Part shown: positions 17,120 to 25,873 of the stretch, one piece after another | Position numbering within the stretch: the stretch's first letter is position 1 | Layout of the letters: each line of letters starts with the position of its first letter | Origin: Bythopirellula sp. | GTDB lineage: Bacteria; Planctomycetota; Planctomycetia; Pirellulales; Lacipirellulaceae | NCBI GenBank assembly: GCA_028285205.1 | Contig: JANQQA010000266.1 | Span: 1 to 64,000 of the forward strand | Reading direction: 5' to 3' | Length of the DNA: 64,000 nt | Translations under genes and position numbers: made by a program | The notes under the pieces: generated by a model | The model's input: only the letters and a program-made list of their open reading frames with translations | Databases searched by the model: none | What the model was told of the DNA's origin: nothing

Positions 17120-17956
17120 ATGTATTACATCGATCCGCACATCCACATGGTGTCGCGCACCACCGACGACTACGAAACCGTCGCTCGCATGGGCTGCGTT
17201 GGTTTGAGCGAGCCGGCATTCTGGGCTGGCTACGATCGCGGCAGCGTGGACGGATTTCGCGACTACTTCGAGCAACTCACCGATTTCGAAGCCAAGCGGG
17301 CCGCACAGTTCGGTATTCAACATTTCACCTGGCTGTGCATCAATGCCAAGGAAGCCGAAAATGTCGAGCTGTCGCGGGAAGTGATCGCGATGATTCCTGA
17401 GTTCCTGGACCGACCTGGAGTGCTAGGCATCGGGGAAATCGGCCTAAACAAGAACACGAAGAATGAAGCGACCGTGTTCTTGGAGCACCTCGATCTGGCG
17501 ATGAACACCGACGAGCAGATTCTCATCCACACGCCGCACTTGCAGGACAAGTATCAGGGGACGCGGATGATTCTGGATATGCTCATCGACGATAGCCGCA
17601 TCGACCGCTCACGCGTGTTGGTCGATCATGTTGAGGAGCACACCGTGCGTCCCGTGCTAGAGTCCGGGTTTTGGGCCGGCATGACACTCTATCCGGTCAG
17701 CAAGTGCACGCCGGCTCGGGCGGTCGACATGATCGAGATGTATGGAGCCGAGCGACTGCTGGTGAATTCCGCGGGCGACTGGGGGCCGTCGAAGCCGACG
17801 GCGGTACCCGATTTCATCATGGAGATGCGTCGCCGCGGACATCCCGAGTCGCTAATTCGACAGGTCGTCTACGAGAATCCGCTCGAGTTTTTCAGTCAAA
17901 GCCGTGGATTCGTGTTTACGCCGCCAGAGATCAGCGAACTGACTTCGCTCGATTGA
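17120..17956 (+). CDS. TatD-like metal-dependent hydrolase (EboB-like)
   Basis: This 278-residue TIM-barrel hydrolase belongs to the amidohydrolase/TatD group. The metal-binding HxH is at DPHIHM (His7, His9). GIGEIGLNK carries the bridging Glu, LIHTPH and VDHVEEHT the next His residues, and NSAGDWG the final Asp. This order is standard for TatD-type enzymes. AAAGAGG lies just before ATG 17120. Ebo/EDB clusters encode such a protein as EboB, alongside the EboC, EboE and EboF types found on the opposite strand at 19.4-23.4 kb. The substrate is unknown; it should act in the cytoplasm. Confidence 0.85.
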   Translation: MYYIDPHIHMVSRTTDDYETVARMGCVGLSEPAFWAGYDRGSVDGFRDYFEQLTDFEAKRAAQFGIQHFTWLCINAKEAENVELSREVIAMIPEFLDRPGVLGIGEIGLNKNTKNEATVFLEHLDLAMNTDEQILIHTPHLQDKYQGTRMILDMLIDDSRIDRSRVLVDHVEEHTVRPVLESGFWAGMTLYPVSKCTPARAVDMIEMYGAERLLVNSAGDWGPSKPTAVPDFIMEMRRRGHPESLIRQVVYENPLEFFSQSRGFVFTPPEISELTSLD

Positions 17957-17962
17957 TCCGGC

Positions 17963-19066
17963 TTATTTGCGCTTCACGTTGTCCTTGTTGCGCTTGGCCA
18001 TTTTCTGTGACCGCGTCTGCTGTTGCTTCTCGCGTTGGGCTTGTCGTTGCGCTTCGCGCTGCTTCTTCGCATTCACGTTGGCGACAACACGCGAGGCATT
18101 GACAACATACAGCTGCGGGTCGTCGATGATGAACGGCGTGGCCCACGTGCGGCCGTCGTTGCGATTGCACGAGTTGAAGAAGAACGTACGGAATCGTTCG
18201 GCGTGGTAGCTGTAGGGGAACTGCGAAGTGATGTGATCTGCTTGGGTCAAGTCTTCCACGCCAGGTTTGGCATAGTAGTGAATCTGTCCGTCGCCGGTTA
18301 CCGAGATGCCGAACGTCCACCAACCAAACTGGTCAGCCGGAATGTCTCGGCACTTGATGTCACGGCCCATGCGATTGCCGCGGTAGGCCAGGAATGCCGA
18401 GTCCTCTTCTACTTTGCGGCTGGTCTTGCTGCGGAAATGGATCCAGATGCCAGGCCAGTAGGGCTCCGATTTTGTTTCCATTCGTGAGCTAGCAAAGAAC
18501 CCGCGGCTCTCGGCACGCTCGGTGACCGTGGTGGACGTGCTGATGCGGAAACCAAAGTGTGGGCCGGTACGATCTTCCCACTGGTCGGCAGGCGGCAAGT
18601 AGACTCGCACGACCGCGCTGGGCATGTCACGGGCGGGGATGCTCATACCAAGCCGTGAGATGCAGTTGGCAATCAAGTCGTCTTGCTGCACATCGTTGGA
18701 ACGGTATCCAGGGATGCCGGAGTTGAGCGTGCGAATCAGGAGACCGTGATTGCTGCCGGGCAAGCCACCGGCTGGGCACTCCACGACTTTCATGTGGTCG
18801 GGATGTCCACGCTCGGGTCCTTCCTTCCAGCGACCATTGGTTGATTTGCCGGTCGGTGAGCGGAGTCGTTCGTCTTGCTCGCGCGAACTCTTCGGGAAGT
18901 TGTGAATAAACGACCACGAGGTGTCTTCGAAATCGTCCCCCACGTAGTCGATCAATGTGCCAGACCCAGGCACCAATGGCGCTGCTTCAACATCTGCTTG
19001 TGGCTGAAACGAAAACACTGCAGCTGCTAGCGTGCAGCAAGCGAGACTACGTAGCGTCAGGGTCAT
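17963..19066 (-). CDS. Exported protein of unknown function with basic Gln-rich tail
   Basis: The 367-residue protein has a signal peptide (MTLTLRSLACCTLAAAVF, cleavage near residues 23-29). A strand-rich body of about 300 residues follows, with DDFEDTSWSFIHN, VECPAGGLPGSNHGLLIRTL, GPHFGFRISTSTTV, PYWPGIWIHFRS and FGWWTFGISVTGDGQIHYYAKPG. The many Trp, Tyr and paired strands suggest a concanavalin/LamG-like sandwich, possibly binding polysaccharide. The last 45 residues are Lys, Arg and Gln-rich (QREAQRQAQREKQQQTR) and probably disordered and cationic. It converges with the TatD-like gene six bases away. Function is not known. Confidence 0.75.
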   Translation of the reverse strand: MTLTLRSLACCTLAAAVFSFQPQADVEAAPLVPGSGTLIDYVGDDFEDTSWSFIHNFPKSSREQDERLRSPTGKSTNGRWKEGPERGHPDHMKVVECPAGGLPGSNHGLLIRTLNSGIPGYRSNDVQQDDLIANCISRLGMSIPARDMPSAVVRVYLPPADQWEDRTGPHFGFRISTSTTVTERAESRGFFASSRMETKSEPYWPGIWIHFRSKTSRKVEEDSAFLAYRGNRMGRDIKCRDIPADQFGWWTFGISVTGDGQIHYYAKPGVEDLTQADHITSQFPYSYHAERFRTFFFNSCNRNDGRTWATPFIIDDPQLYVVNASRVVANVNAKKQREAQRQAQREKQQQTRSQKMAKRNKDNVKRK

Positions 19067-19433
19067 GGCCAGATCTCATGTTCGAAGTGCAGGCGAGTGA
19101 CGCTGCAAAGTCGGCGGTGGCTCGCTTCGCAGCACATCGAAACTATCGGAATTTGCCAACGGAGATTATTGATCGAGACTTCCAAGCTATGCGCAAGTTG
19201 CCTAGTTCCACAGGAGCACGGATTCGACAAGCGGTGCTAGCACGTCTGCGCGGTGTTCCGGCGGAAGATTCAGCGCGGCTACCCCTATTCTCGACGACGC
19301 GTGTCGGGCACTGTGATGGAACTATCCGCCCTGCCCTGCCCCGATCTGGACGATGCCTCTGCACGCAGTAAGCGCGACGGGAGTGGCCAATGCGCATCAG
19401 ATCGACGCGGCGTAAACGCTTGTGATGCGGCGC
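19067..19433. other. Intergenic region between exported protein and phosphodiesterase-like gene
   Basis: The 367 bases carry frames on both strands that lack starts with ribosome binding sites and show no domains. The region contains the promoter of the leftward exported-protein gene and the 3' end of the phosphodiesterase-like transcript. I see no clear terminator hairpin followed by T residues and no RNA gene. Confidence 0.4.
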
Positions 19434-20759
19434 TCAGATCCCAAATTGACGCAACACGATATCTGCGACGTCGGTGTCTGCCAAAGGGCGTTCGACGAAG
19501 ACGCCCCGTTCCGACGACAAGAGAATGCCACGCTGACTCGGATCGGTCGCGGGCGCACCGTGCGAACCCTTGACGAGTGTCGCATCGAGGGGGATACCTT
19601 TTGTCTGTGGGTCCCAGTACATTTCCACGGGATCGTAGCCGGGCTTGCGGTGAATATCGACGGTGCGGGCATATTCGGGGGCACGGGTGTCGTCGAACCA
19701 CCAGTAGTATGCCTGCCAACTATTCGGTGTGGACACGAGAATCAAGTCGCCGCAGTGGTCGTGCGACAAGTCGTATCGGTCGAGCTCCTCACGGCGTAAG
19801 ACTTCAGCGATGCCGGGCTCATTGGCAAATCGTTTCGCCACCTCGTCAATCGTCGCGGCATCACGATCCCGCACAAAAACGTGCGACAGCTGATGGTCGG
19901 CAAGCGCCCACGCGCGACTGGCTTCAAAGTCGAGCAACTCTCGAACGCTCTCCTCGCGGACTGCCAGCAGCTCGGCCTCGCGCAGAACGCGATTCGGGTA
20001 ACAGACATGATCGACAGCCGTGATCACGTATTCGCTGGCGATCAGCCACAGGGGTCGATGTTCGCCGTAGGCTGCGGCACACCCGTCCACGAGTTTGCCA
20101 ATCTCGCCGTCTATCGCACCGAGTGCTTGCCGCGCTTCGTCGCTGTCGGGGCCGAATTTCTGAGCTGCGTAATCAAGATGCGGCAGGTAGAGGTAGAACA
20201 AATTTGGCCGAAACCGTTCCGCAGCAACCACTGCCGAATCGACAATCCAGGCGGTGGATTTGATGTTTGCGGCCGGACCCCAGAAGTGCTGCAGCGGGAA
20301 ATGCCCCAGTTGCTCGAGAAAATCGCCGTACAGCGATTCAGGTCGTGTGTAGCACCAGAGTGACTCACTGCCATCGGGGTTGTGGATTGGGGCAGGCGTA
20401 CAGACAAAGTCAGCGCCGCACTCCTTGCTGTGCAGCGGGAACCAAACCGCCGACGTTAGTTCGGGATGATGCTTTTGCATGATGTCCCACAACTGCGGAC
20501 AGGCAATGCACGCGTTCGTCTCGGTCCACATCTCGACTTTGTGTGTCTCGCGATCGTAGGAGCCGTTGGCAATCACTCCGTGCTCACTGGGCGGCGCACC
20601 GGTCGTCATGTTCGCCTGCACCGGACACGTAACCGCCGGAAAACTCGCGACCAGCTCGCCGCAGTCCCCCTCAGCCGTAAGCTGAGTAAGCCTAGGCATG
20701 TGCGGCAAGTCCTGCTTTCGCAGGCCCGGGATCGATAGAAGAATTACGTAGTCGGGCAT
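19434..20759 (-). CDS. Alkaline phosphatase-superfamily nucleotide pyrophosphatase/phosphodiesterase (EboF-like)
   Basis: The 441-residue protein starts MPDYVILLSIPGLR. The metal-coordinating position expected near the start is not an obvious Asp. FPAVTCPVQANMTTG holds the Thr nucleophile (Thr44) in the usual NPP context, followed by PPSEHGVIANG. The later blocks LYLPHLDYAAQKFG, SEYVITAVDH and VKGSHGAP supply Asp and His ligands for two metals. There is no signal peptide, so it would act in the cytoplasm. ATG 20759 is chosen because the upstream 23 codons do not look coding. It is last of a leftward set with two TIM-barrel proteins and a UbiA prenyltransferase, the EboF position in Ebo/EDB clusters. 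Confidence 0.85.
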   Translation of the reverse strand: MPDYVILLSIPGLRKQDLPHMPRLTQLTAEGDCGELVASFPAVTCPVQANMTTGAPPSEHGVIANGSYDRETHKVEMWTETNACIACPQLWDIMQKHHPELTSAVWFPLHSKECGADFVCTPAPIHNPDGSESLWCYTRPESLYGDFLEQLGHFPLQHFWGPAANIKSTAWIVDSAVVAAERFRPNLFYLYLPHLDYAAQKFGPDSDEARQALGAIDGEIGKLVDGCAAAYGEHRPLWLIASEYVITAVDHVCYPNRVLREAELLAVREESVRELLDFEASRAWALADHQLSHVFVRDRDAATIDEVAKRFANEPGIAEVLRREELDRYDLSHDHCGDLILVSTPNSWQAYYWWFDDTRAPEYARTVDIHRKPGYDPVEMYWDPQTKGIPLDATLVKGSHGAPATDPSQRGILLSSERGVFVERPLADTDVADIVLRQFGI

Positions 20760-20767
20760 GGAGGTCG

Positions 20768-21598
20768 TTACTGGTTGAGCAAGGGTTGTAGAAATGCCAT
20801 CGACTGTCGCGCGGCGTCTGGGCCACAATGGCTATGGCGGCTGAGTTCGACGTGAACGCCATTATCGTAATCGATCTGCCGCAGCGCCGCGATGGTTTCG
20901 TTGAAGTCGATCTCACCGTCACCGAACATCAAATGCTCGTGCACTCCGACGCGTATGTCTTCGATGTGCACGTTCACAAGCCGGTCCGACCAATCCAGAA
21001 TCGACGCTTGGATTGGTTCGCGCTGGCAATGCAGATGACCGATGTCGAGCGTTAGGCCCAAGCGAGGTGAATCAATTCGGTCGACCAACTCCGCAAAGCT
21101 CGCCATCGTGTCGATCAGCATGCCGGGTTCTGGCTCGAAGCCGATTTGCATGTCGCGTCGCTCGGCGTAGTCGAGCACAATCTGTAGCCCTTCCACCAGG
21201 CGGCGAAAGCCATCCTCGCGTTGGTCATTCGTGGGCAAGGTACCCGACCAGAGCGAGACGCAATCGCTCTTCAGGTACACCGCCATGTCAATCGCGTGAC
21301 GTAGAAATTCGATCCGCAATGGTCGGCCGCTCTGTTTGGACGAGACCAGCGTGGGGTGATGTTTCTTGCGCGGATCGAGCAAGAAGCGTGCGCCGGTTTC
21401 AATGACTGACCGCATGTCCAAGGAGGCAAGAATCTCGCGCGTGTCACGCAGCTGCGTTTCGAATCCGGCAGCGTAGGGATTCAGCGCATAGTGATCAATC
21501 GTGATCGCGACGCTCTTGTAGCCTAGCGATGCGAGCAATCGGATTGCTGACGGCAAACTGTGATGAGCAAGGCCGTTGGTGTTGTATCCGAGACGCAT
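20768..21598 (-). CDS. Sugar phosphate isomerase/epimerase-like TIM barrel, copy A
   Basis: This 276-residue protein is of the xylose isomerase-like TIM-barrel (AP endonuclease 2) type. It starts MRLGYNTNGLAHHSLPSAIRLLASLGY. GFEPEPGMLI carries a metal-binding Glu, LTLDIGHLHC an Asp and His, VNVHIEDIR further His and Glu, and VHVELSRH the last Glu. These are the family's metal and substrate positions. It begins 59 bases after the UbiA gene and ends eight bases before the phosphodiesterase-like start. EboE of Ebo clusters is a TIM barrel of this broad type, but usually longer. The substrate is unknown. Confidence 0.83.
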   Translation of the reverse strand: MRLGYNTNGLAHHSLPSAIRLLASLGYKSVAITIDHYALNPYAAGFETQLRDTREILASLDMRSVIETGARFLLDPRKKHHPTLVSSKQSGRPLRIEFLRHAIDMAVYLKSDCVSLWSGTLPTNDQREDGFRRLVEGLQIVLDYAERRDMQIGFEPEPGMLIDTMASFAELVDRIDSPRLGLTLDIGHLHCQREPIQASILDWSDRLVNVHIEDIRVGVHEHLMFGDGEIDFNETIAALRQIDYDNGVHVELSRHSHCGPDAARQSMAFLQPLLNQ

Positions 21599-21656
21599 GG
21601 GCGGATTGTGGGATACGAGTTACGTCATCGTCAAACGCATAGCGGTGTATGTGGCA

Positions 21657-22556
21657 TTATGTCATAGGCGCGCGACGCGTGGCAACGTAGGTCGGCGCAA
21701 GTAACGTCAAGACACACAACCCGGCCGGCCACCCGGCAGCCGCGACGCATGTCAGCGCATCTAGCGGGATGAACAGGGTGATCAGGCGGGAAACCGACTG
21801 CCGCACGGTTGGCGGCGAGGGATCGATGTAAGGTTCGTACGTGACGATTCGCACCACGATCCACAAAATCAGCCATGCCGCAAGCCACCCGAGCTTTAGG
21901 GGCGGGACCAAAACGGCCACAATCGCGACTGCAAGAATGCTTGACTGGGCGAGATTGCTGGCTGATTTCACAGCGCGCGGGCTGCTCGTCCCCGCTTCGT
22001 CGCGTGCGAGCAACGTCAACGCGACGGTGTAGACGCCTACTAAACCTGCGTACAAAAACACTACTTTATGCTGTGGCAGATCCGTGCAGGCGCTGGCCCC
22101 TAGCAGCACATTGAGCGCGCGGCACGCGCCCATCGTCAATGGGCCGAGCGGCGTTTGCTTGAGTACTGTGTCGTAGCCTACGATCGTCAGCGCGAGCAGA
22201 CCTGCCACGACCAATGGCATCCAACTCCCGATCAGCCACGCTGCAAGAGCCGCGCCCGTCAATCCGTCCAACACCAAGCCCCAACCGATCAGTTTCGCGG
22301 TCAGTGGTTCGATGCGACCCGATGGCAGCGGCCGCTCCGGTCGCTCGACGCGATCGATTTCTAAGTCGAACACATCGTTGAGCACCATGCCGGCCAGGTA
22401 GAGCCCAATTGACGACACGATCAGAATCACTAGCGGCCAGACGGGTTGCCACTCGCCGTGAGCGAGGAGAAAGCCGGCTAGGATGTTGGACACCGCGGTG
22501 AAGACGTTTCCCGCGCGCAGCAATTGCCACCAAGCGGAAGCCGTCGATCCGCTCAT
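21657..22556 (-). CDS. UbiA-family prenyltransferase (EboC-like)
   Basis: The 299-residue integral membrane protein has about eight or nine helices. The first Asp-rich motif is NDVFDLEIDRVERPERPLPSG (from Asn60), which binds Mg-diphosphate. The second is YDTVLKQTPLGPLTMGACRALN. UbiA enzymes transfer a prenyl chain to an acceptor at the cytoplasmic membrane; the short form fits EboC-type proteins rather than menaquinone or haem pathway enzymes, whose genes are not nearby. ATG 22556 overlaps the upstream TIM-barrel stop as ATGA. The acceptor cannot be read from sequence. Confidence 0.87.
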   Translation of the reverse strand: MSGSTASAWWQLLRAGNVFTAVSNILAGFLLAHGEWQPVWPLVILIVSSIGLYLAGMVLNDVFDLEIDRVERPERPLPSGRIEPLTAKLIGWGLVLDGLTGAALAAWLIGSWMPLVVAGLLALTIVGYDTVLKQTPLGPLTMGACRALNVLLGASACTDLPQHKVVFLYAGLVGVYTVALTLLARDEAGTSSPRAVKSASNLAQSSILAVAIVAVLVPPLKLGWLAAWLILWIVVRIVTYEPYIDPSPPTVRQSVSRLITLFIPLDALTCVAAAGWPAGLCVLTLLAPTYVATRRAPMT

Positions 22557-23422
22557 CCGACGTTCGTCTCGGCCAGGCCGACTTGCTGCAGCGTCTGCTG
22601 CAGAAACTCGCGTGCCTCACGCGCTGCTTCGTCGGGCGAATCGATATACGGATAGAGTTCAACCGTAATCCAACCATCGTAGTCAGTCGCGGCGATAGCG
22701 TGCAGCGTTGCAGCGAAGTCGATCGTGCCGTGACCAGGGATCAAGTGTGCGTGAACGCGCGTGTCGGCGATGTCTTCGAAGTGATAGTGCACGGTATGCT
22801 CTTGCATCTTCGGCACCCAGTCTTGCGGGTCCTCGCTAACGCAGTACGCATGGCCGATATCGAAGTTCAGCCCCAGCACATCGGAATCAATCCGGTCGAC
22901 AAAATTGAGATACTGGTCGAATTTCTCGATCAAGAGTTCCGGCTCAGGCTCAATCAGCAGGCCAACACCTAGCTGTTCGGCAACCTCGACACAGGGCATC
23001 AACTCTTCGTAAAAGATGTCGGCGCCTTCGTCCCACGTCTGTTCGGGAGTGAGTAATCCGCCGGGTTCTGTTGTGATGTGCGGCGCGCCAAGGTCTTGCG
23101 CTAGTTGCAGCGAACGCTTGGTGTGCTCGCGTCGAATCGCACGATAGTGCGGGTCGGGATCGGTCCAGCCAGGATGCCAGTACGGCTGACGCGGATCTGC
23201 GACGGCGTTCATCATGAACGCGTTGATATTGGAAATGGTCAGCTGGTGATCCTCGATGCAGCGTCGAATCGCTTCCCGCCGCTCGGGCAGTAACCCGGCA
23301 GGCCACGCGTGCGGCACGTCGGCCAACAACTCGATGCCGGTGTAGCCGATTTCCGCGATGCGGCGGATGGTGTCTTCGATCGAAAACTGCAAATAAGCAT
23401 TGGAACTGAAAGCCAGTTTCAC
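22553..23422 (-). CDS. Sugar phosphate isomerase/epimerase-like TIM barrel, copy B
   Basis: The 289-residue protein starts at GTG 23422 (VKLAFSSNAYLQFSIEDTIRR). It carries the family order: GIELLAD, NINAFMM, HITTEPGG, LLIEPEPELLIEKF (Glu ligand), LNFDIGHAYC (Asp and His), VHYHFEDIADTRVHAHLIPG (His and Glu), and ITVELYPY. It is a relative of copy A, but the two differ throughout, so the duplication is old and they probably act on different substrates. It is the first Ebo-like gene of the leftward set, 64 bases after the THUMP-like methyltransferase, and is translationally coupled to the UbiA gene. Confidence 0.85.
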   Translation of the reverse strand: MKLAFSSNAYLQFSIEDTIRRIAEIGYTGIELLADVPHAWPAGLLPERREAIRRCIEDHQLTISNINAFMMNAVADPRQPYWHPGWTDPDPHYRAIRREHTKRSLQLAQDLGAPHITTEPGGLLTPEQTWDEGADIFYEELMPCVEVAEQLGVGLLIEPEPELLIEKFDQYLNFVDRIDSDVLGLNFDIGHAYCVSEDPQDWVPKMQEHTVHYHFEDIADTRVHAHLIPGHGTIDFAATLHAIAATDYDGWITVELYPYIDSPDEAAREAREFLQQTLQQVGLAETNVG

Positions 23423-23486
23423 GTAATCGCTCCGCCAGAGTTTTGGAATTAAGGTCTGCCATTCTAATCGTTTTCGATCTGAGTGG

Positions 23487-24674
23487 TTAGCCCTCGTCGC
23501 GGTCGGCGAACACCGCGATTTCGCGCGGACCAACGCGTGTCAGCAGCAGCGTGGCCCGCTGATCGCCGCGAAGTTTGAGCTGCTTTCGCAGACGCTCAGG
23601 AGATGTGGCGACGCCACGCGTTTTGATTTCCAACTCGCCGATGTGCCGGGATTTTGCGTGTTGAGTCAGCACATCGACCCGTAGCGGCACGACGTCACGG
23701 ACTTTCAACCGCGTGAGTAACCCATGATTGGCAGGTGAATCGCTTGTCAGATACGAAACGCCGTCATTAAATGCTTCGAGACCAAATTCGCAAGCAATCG
23801 CACCCGTCAGACCTGCGGCGCGGATCGCGGGATCGGTGTCGTAGACGTAACGAGCCACCGAGTCGGTGAGCGCTGCCTTCGAGTCACAATCACCGGTGAA
23901 TGTGCAATGGGCCTCGTCCGCGGGAGTGACCGATGTTGCACGTCGCTGACCCGGAGATTTCGCGAGGTTGCCAAACCAGAGGACTTGCTGGCGGCATTCT
24001 CGGTTTCGCGAGATCCACTCGCATTCGGCGCGTCGTGACCACGTTTCGGGCACCGTTGTAGCAGGTGCGAGCTTAACCGCACCGGTTGGACTGGAGGTTA
24101 GCCACTCGTCGATGACCTCAGGTTCTGGCGAATGCCACTGCAGCTGCGTCGACCGTTGCCCGTCCTGGCGGCGATCAGGATCGAGGTGCCACTGCTCATT
24201 CGGGTCCGGCTGCTGACCTTCGACCCGGCCAATTTCCACGCGACACGACGAATCGAAGCCGGCGACTGCCAGGTTGGCATTCGCCAGCGTGCTGATTTCC
24301 GGTGCCGAGTCCCATCCGATGGCTGGGCCGTATGTGGCGAAACCCAGGAGGTCGCCGCCGATTCCGCTGCAATAGTCAACGACCGCTCGACCGCGGGCCA
24401 GCCGAGACGCTTTGTATCGTGCGATCCACAAGTCGGTGGCTTGCTGCAAGCCGATGTCGGTGAAGAACATCTGCTCGGCGAGTTCTCCGAACTTTGCCGC
24501 ACCGCGATGCCGAAGAGCCAGTTGCTGCACGACGAGACTCGCGCGCTGCGTGGAAAGCGTCTTGCGCAGTCGCGTGAGCATCCGATGCACCGGCTCGCCA
24601 GAATTCGCGAGATTAGTAAGCACCGTCGCCGCTGAGGCGCCAGTCAACCACTCATAATCAGCAAGGTCTGCCAA
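23487..24674 (-). CDS. Class I SAM-dependent methyltransferase with C-terminal THUMP-like domain
   Basis: This 395-residue protein has a helical N-terminal part (residues 1-90). The SAM-binding motif I follows (AVVDYCSGIGGDLLGFA) with GWDSAPEISTLANANLAVAG as the motif II region. The last 70 residues (HIGELEIKTRGVATSPERLRKQLKLRGDQ) match the THUMP-like domain found in a group of class I methyltransferases, presumed to act on RNA. The only start upstream of the conserved N-terminus is TTG 24674, shortly after an in-frame TGA, so I accept it. It may be co-transcribed with the Ebo-like genes, but there is no functional reason to link them. Confidence 0.83.
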   Translation of the reverse strand: MADLADYEWLTGASAATVLTNLANSGEPVHRMLTRLRKTLSTQRASLVVQQLALRHRGAAKFGELAEQMFFTDIGLQQATDLWIARYKASRLARGRAVVDYCSGIGGDLLGFATYGPAIGWDSAPEISTLANANLAVAGFDSSCRVEIGRVEGQQPDPNEQWHLDPDRRQDGQRSTQLQWHSPEPEVIDEWLTSSPTGAVKLAPATTVPETWSRRAECEWISRNRECRQQVLWFGNLAKSPGQRRATSVTPADEAHCTFTGDCDSKAALTDSVARYVYDTDPAIRAAGLTGAIACEFGLEAFNDGVSYLTSDSPANHGLLTRLKVRDVVPLRVDVLTQHAKSRHIGELEIKTRGVATSPERLRKQLKLRGDQRATLLLTRVGPREIAVFADRDEG

Positions 24675-24913
24675 GGTGGTTCAATCGCGACTGCACGAAG
24701 CTCCGGGGACGTGTTTTGGGACCAGTTCGCAACGGCTGAATCACTTGGTCGGAAGTTGCTGCACGCGCTCGTCAAGCAAGCTGCTCGGCGGTCAGCGAGC
24801 TTCGGCAAGTACTCCGGTTGTCTAGACGATTAACGAAGATGGACAGGTTTGCGCCGGCGGTATCGCCAGTTTACCCCAAAATCCATCCCGCTTCATCTCT
24901 TTGGAAAACGGTC

Positions 24914-25825
24914 ATGTTCTCACGCGTGTTAGGTATCCCTGTGATGTTGGCGGCTGCGGTAGGCGTGCCGTACGTCGTCAGCAATGGGGTCAATCTCGAT
25001 AGCCTCATGCCAAGTGGCTCCAGCGCCGAAGCTCCGACGCCAAAGCCATCAGCAGATGATGTGGTTGCGCAGCTACACAAGGCGAAAACGCGACCGCAAC
25101 TGTCGCCTGGGACGGGCGCGACGCTCTATCCGAACGAAACCCACGTCGAAGGCATGGCAGCGATGTCATTGAGTGATGTGTTCAATTTCGGCGTGACCAA
25201 GGAGTGGATCTATCGAAATTGGTCGCGCAAATCGACGGCGCTGTCCGAGTTGGGATTATTCGGGATTCGTGTGCCACTGGTGACAGGCACTCAGATACAC
25301 GACTTGGCGGGTTCGTTGACGTACTTCTTCGGAAATGATGGGCGGGTCCACCGTATCTCCTTTCACGGCACCACCGGCGACACCACGCAATTGGTGACGC
25401 TTGTGGCGCAGTACTACGGCCTCAGGCCGCAATACACGGCAATCGCCGGCGAGCAGGTATTCCAGGTGCGTCGGAACAATCAAGTCTTCAGCGAACTCCG
25501 CACCCGGCCCGCGCCGGTCTTGTGGTCGAGTTCGCCTCACGACAGTTTTTCGGTTGAACTCGAGCTGCAACATCCGCAGGTCCAGACACCACTTCCGCCG
25601 CGCCGGATACCTCTGCCAGAAACACCAACGCCAACTCAGCAGCAAGCGAATCTTGGTGAGCCGCAAACGGCTACAACGCAGCAGACTTCAACAGCAAAGT
25701 CGGAGGCGCAAAGCAAGCAAGCCGCCGATGGCAATTCCGCAGAGAATTGGGAAGCGTTTTTCCCCCGCAGTCGGGTTCCCAAGTCGCAGGTCAACAGCCT
25801 CGATCGACGTGGGCAGATGTGGTAA
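24914..25825 (+). CDS. Exported or membrane-anchored protein of unknown function
   Basis: ATG 24914 gives a 303-residue protein with an N-terminal hydrophobic helix (MFSRVLGIPVMLAAAVGVPYVVS). A conserved-looking domain of about 160 residues follows: ETHVEGMAAMSLSDVFNFGVTKEWIYRNW, DLAGSLTYFFGNDGRVHRISFHG and VTLVAQYYGLR. A Pro/Gln/Thr-rich C-terminal tail completes it. The central domain reads like a planctomycete-specific DUF of the periplasm; I cannot name a function. Starts at TTG 24818 or ATG 24839 would add a non-signal-like leader. It is divergent from the methyltransferase gene. Confidence 0.75.
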   Translation: MFSRVLGIPVMLAAAVGVPYVVSNGVNLDSLMPSGSSAEAPTPKPSADDVVAQLHKAKTRPQLSPGTGATLYPNETHVEGMAAMSLSDVFNFGVTKEWIYRNWSRKSTALSELGLFGIRVPLVTGTQIHDLAGSLTYFFGNDGRVHRISFHGTTGDTTQLVTLVAQYYGLRPQYTAIAGEQVFQVRRNNQVFSELRTRPAPVLWSSSPHDSFSVELELQHPQVQTPLPPRRIPLPETPTPTQQQANLGEPQTATTQQTSTAKSEAQSKQAADGNSAENWEAFFPRSRVPKSQVNSLDRRGQMW

Positions 25826-25873
25826 TGCCCTGCTGAGCTGCCCCCTGTTGCGTAAATCGGTTATTCTACGTCG

